Part shown: piece after piece, positions 62,337-64,000 of the stretch
How the letters are laid out: every line of letters starts with the position of its first letter
Position numbering within the stretch: the stretch's first letter is position 1
Origin: Planctomycetaceae bacterium
GTDB lineage: Bacteria; Planctomycetota; Planctomycetia; Planctomycetales; Planctomycetaceae
Direction of reading: 5' to 3'
Length of the DNA stretch: 64,000 nt
NCBI GenBank assembly: GCA_041398785.1
Contig: JAWKUA010000017.1
Coordinates: 1-64,000 of the forward strand
Made by a program: the position numbers and the translations under genes
Notes under the pieces: model-generated
Database searches by the model: none
Seen by the model: only the letters and a program-made list of their open reading frames with translations
Told to the model about the DNA's origin: nothing

Positions 62337-63572
62337 ATGACTTCTTCGCAATCACGTTCGTCTCTGCGAGCCGGCATGGTCGGCATGGGGATGATTTTCG
62401 ACGAAACGTACAAGCCGTTTTTCGAAGCCGCTCACGCCGACGGGATTTATCACCGCGACTTCGGCGACGTTGACGTGCCGCTGGTTGCTGTGGCCACCAA
62501 AACCGGTCGGCGAGCGGACGCTTACAGGAAATCGGCCGGTGGTCGCATTGCCGATTTCCAAAGCTTCAGCGGTGACGACGCCGTCGCCAACATGCTGCAG
62601 CACGATCTGAATTTCGCCTGCGTGGCGACTCCCGATGATCGTCACTTCGAAGCCTGTCGAGACATCCTTCAGGCGGGAGTTCACCTGCTGGTCGAAAAGC
62701 CGTCCGTCCTGTCGCTGCAGCAGATGGACGACCTGGTGGCTCTGGCGGAAAAGAACAAGGTCCTGGCGCGAGTCGTCTATCACAAGCTGACCGACCCCGA
62801 TCACAAAAAGCTGCGGACTCTGGTGTACGACGGCGTGCTGAAACACGTCAACAACGGCTACTGCAGTCTGCTGGAACCGAAGCAGATTTCCGGATCGCAG
62901 TTCGCCGAATGGATCACCGGCCGCAATCCCGGCACGTACGTCGCCGTGCACTACATCAAGCTGATCGATTTCACATTCGGCGGACGGCTGAAGACGATCA
63001 CCTGCACCGGCCAGCGCGGACTGATCGGACCGAAGGATGGAAACACCTGGGACAGCACTCAGTTGAGGCTGATCTATGAATACGACAGCGGACGCGAAGC
63101 GGCGTTCGACATCCACACGTCCTGGGTGACTCCCGACAATTTCCCCGGCTACGTCGACCAGGAAGTGCAGTTTCGTTTCGACAACGGACTGTGGAACGGC
63201 CATTCGCGCAAGCGCGGCGTCGAATGCACTGTGGAAGACCTGACGCCGGTGAAAATGCCGATTTCGCTGAACAACCACTTCAACGGCACGTTTGTCGAAC
63301 CCTGGGGCGACAGAACTCAGCGCGGCTACGGAATTGAAGTCATCGAAAAGTTCGCTCGCGAAGTCGCCTTCGTGGAACACGGAACCACGGGCGACCGTGA
63401 ATCACGGCTGCAACAGATTCGGTCACTTGCCTACGCGGACCTGAGCGCCGACCGGCAGGTTGTTGCGGCGGTGGAAGCGATGGAACGCATTCTGGAACAG
63501 CATGCTCTGGGAAACCCCGACTGCGTCGCCCGCTACGACGGGACCAAAGTCACGCTGCTGAATCCCCGATAA
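62337..63572 (+). CDS. Gfo/Idh/MocA family NAD(P)-dependent oxidoreductase
   Basis: 411 residues from ATG 62337 (MTSSQSRSSLRAGMVG). N-terminal Rossmann fold with GMVGMGMIFDE, CVATPDDRHFEACRDILQAG, and the family hallmark VEKPSVLS (Glu-Lys-Pro, about 121-123). The C-terminal substrate domain contains VHYIKLIDFTFGG (His/Lys near the active site). Such enzymes oxidise or reduce sugars, inositols or amino-sugar derivatives. The large domain with TSWVTPDNFPGYVDQE is a planctomycete-type variant. No signal peptide, so cytosolic. The substrate is unknown. Confidence 0.9.
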   Translation: MTSSQSRSSLRAGMVGMGMIFDETYKPFFEAAHADGIYHRDFGDVDVPLVAVATKTGRRADAYRKSAGGRIADFQSFSGDDAVANMLQHDLNFACVATPDDRHFEACRDILQAGVHLLVEKPSVLSLQQMDDLVALAEKNKVLARVVYHKLTDPDHKKLRTLVYDGVLKHVNNGYCSLLEPKQISGSQFAEWITGRNPGTYVAVHYIKLIDFTFGGRLKTITCTGQRGLIGPKDGNTWDSTQLRLIYEYDSGREAAFDIHTSWVTPDNFPGYVDQEVQFRFDNGLWNGHSRKRGVECTVEDLTPVKMPISLNNHFNGTFVEPWGDRTQRGYGIEVIEKFAREVAFVEHGTTGDRESRLQQIRSLAYADLSADRQVVAAVEAMERILEQHALGNPDCVARYDGTKVTLLNPR

Positions 63573-63672
63573 CAACGTCACCAGAGGTTCCAATCTGAAA
63601 TCTCAAATCTGAAATCTCAAATCCCAAAGCTTAACACTACCCCCCATTCCCAATTCCCCATCGTTCCACCCC

Positions 63673-64000
63673 TCATCCCGTCGCTGGATCGCACAGCGCG
63701 AACTGCAGGCTCTCATCGGCGGGCGTGAACTGCCGGCCGGTCCACATGCGAGTCAGCGTGCGTACAGGTTCGAAACCCAGCTTGTCGGCCAGTTCCTGAG
63801 CTGGTTGATTGGGTGACGGAACATCCCAGAACACGGATCCTGACGTTTCCCGCAGCAGTTCTTCGACGATGCTTTCGGCGGTTGACGTCTCAGTCGCAGT
63901 GATCGGACCCAGATACGAGGCCAGGTGACCGGAACGCAGCATTCCAAAACCCTCCGGACGCGTCACCACGATGCTGTCGCGAGCGAGCCGTTCCAGCCAC
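63673..64000 (-). CDS. GNAT family acetyltransferase, 3' part only
   Basis: The gene runs off the right edge; about 109 C-terminal residues are present (WLERLARDSIVVTRPEGFG onward). The pattern GFGMLRSGHLASYLGPITA, VFWDVPSPNQPAQELADKLG and FEPVRTLTRMWTG matches the C-terminal half of the two-part GNAT proteins (Acetyltransf_18-like). It probably transfers an acetyl group from acetyl-CoA to an unknown acceptor. An ATG at 63969 is internal, not the start. Confidence 0.8.
   Translation of the reverse strand, partial: WLERLARDSIVVTRPEGFGMLRSGHLASYLGPITATETSTAESIVEELLRETSGSVFWDVPSPNQPAQELADKLGFEPVRTLTRMWTGRQFTPADESLQFALCDPATG

Overview
The window looks like a chromosome segment of a member of the Planctomycetota. 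The DNA is GC-rich. It carries several family types typical of that phylum: a PVC-type CxxCH dehydrogenase with HEAT repeats, an FHA-Ser/Thr kinase, an FHA/GAF/SpoIIE phosphatase, PQQ-like beta-propeller proteins, MoxR, an exosortase-like TPR protein and many palindromic dispersed repeats. No rRNA, tRNA or CRISPR array was recognised. Everything here is read from sequence and family knowledge; no search was run.

Layout. 0.4-14.5 kb holds mostly housekeeping or metabolic genes: M3 oligopeptidase, N-acetylneuraminate lyase-type aldolase, RDD membrane protein, Tas-like aldo-keto reductase, GyrB/ParE, FHA-SpoIIE phosphatase overlapping a DinG-type helicase, and a PQQ-like propeller. Four of these genes are interrupted by at least nine single-base indels, several in G runs. 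I read them as probable sequence errors and annotate the restored genes. 14.7-19.2 kb has a divergent FHA-kinase and a TssL/DotU plus short TssM/IcmF-like pair, resembling the membrane part of a type VI secretion system. 19.3-26.8 kb has an ABC1/UbiB kinase, GH13 amylase, NRAMP-like transporter, DUF1499 protein and an outer-membrane-like protein.

27.5-33.9 kb is the most striking region. A TPR-type protein is translationally coupled to a 1401-residue PAAR-like/RHS protein whose variable C-terminus resembles a HYD1-type ADP-ribosyltransferase toxin. A small overlapping gene follows (probable immunity protein), and then, convergent with it, a macrodomain protein of the kind that can remove or bind ADP-ribose. 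Together these look like a contact-dependent effector with one or two layers of protection, possibly delivered by the TssL/TssM-type apparatus.

34.2-42.3 kb has a small membrane protein (frameshifted), MoxR, a leucine-rich-repeat lipoprotein overlapping murD, a sodium:solute symporter and a 67-residue orphan. 42.5-47.1 kb is a minus-strand group of HlyD-like adaptor, degenerate receiver plus zinc-ribbon (TackOD1-like) protein, CBS-GGDEF diguanylate cyclase and processive GT2 glycosyltransferase. It reads as a c-di-GMP-linked exopolysaccharide synthesis/export operon. 47.5-57.3 kb has two lineage-type envelope proteins, the PVC-type cytochrome/dehydrogenase, QueD and an exosortase-like/TPR membrane protein lacking the catalytic residues. 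57.8-59.4 kb is an IS4-type insertion sequence with terminal inverted repeats, a target duplication and a hairpin over the transposase ribosome site. 60-64 kb has hisS, a Uma2 nuclease-like protein, a Gfo/Idh/MocA oxidoreductase and the 3' part of a GNAT acetyltransferase.

Intergenic spaces are full of dispersed palindromic repeats. Two families share the same terminal motif (around CGGCAGATGAGAA), and a 30-bp module recurs just upstream of three start codons.
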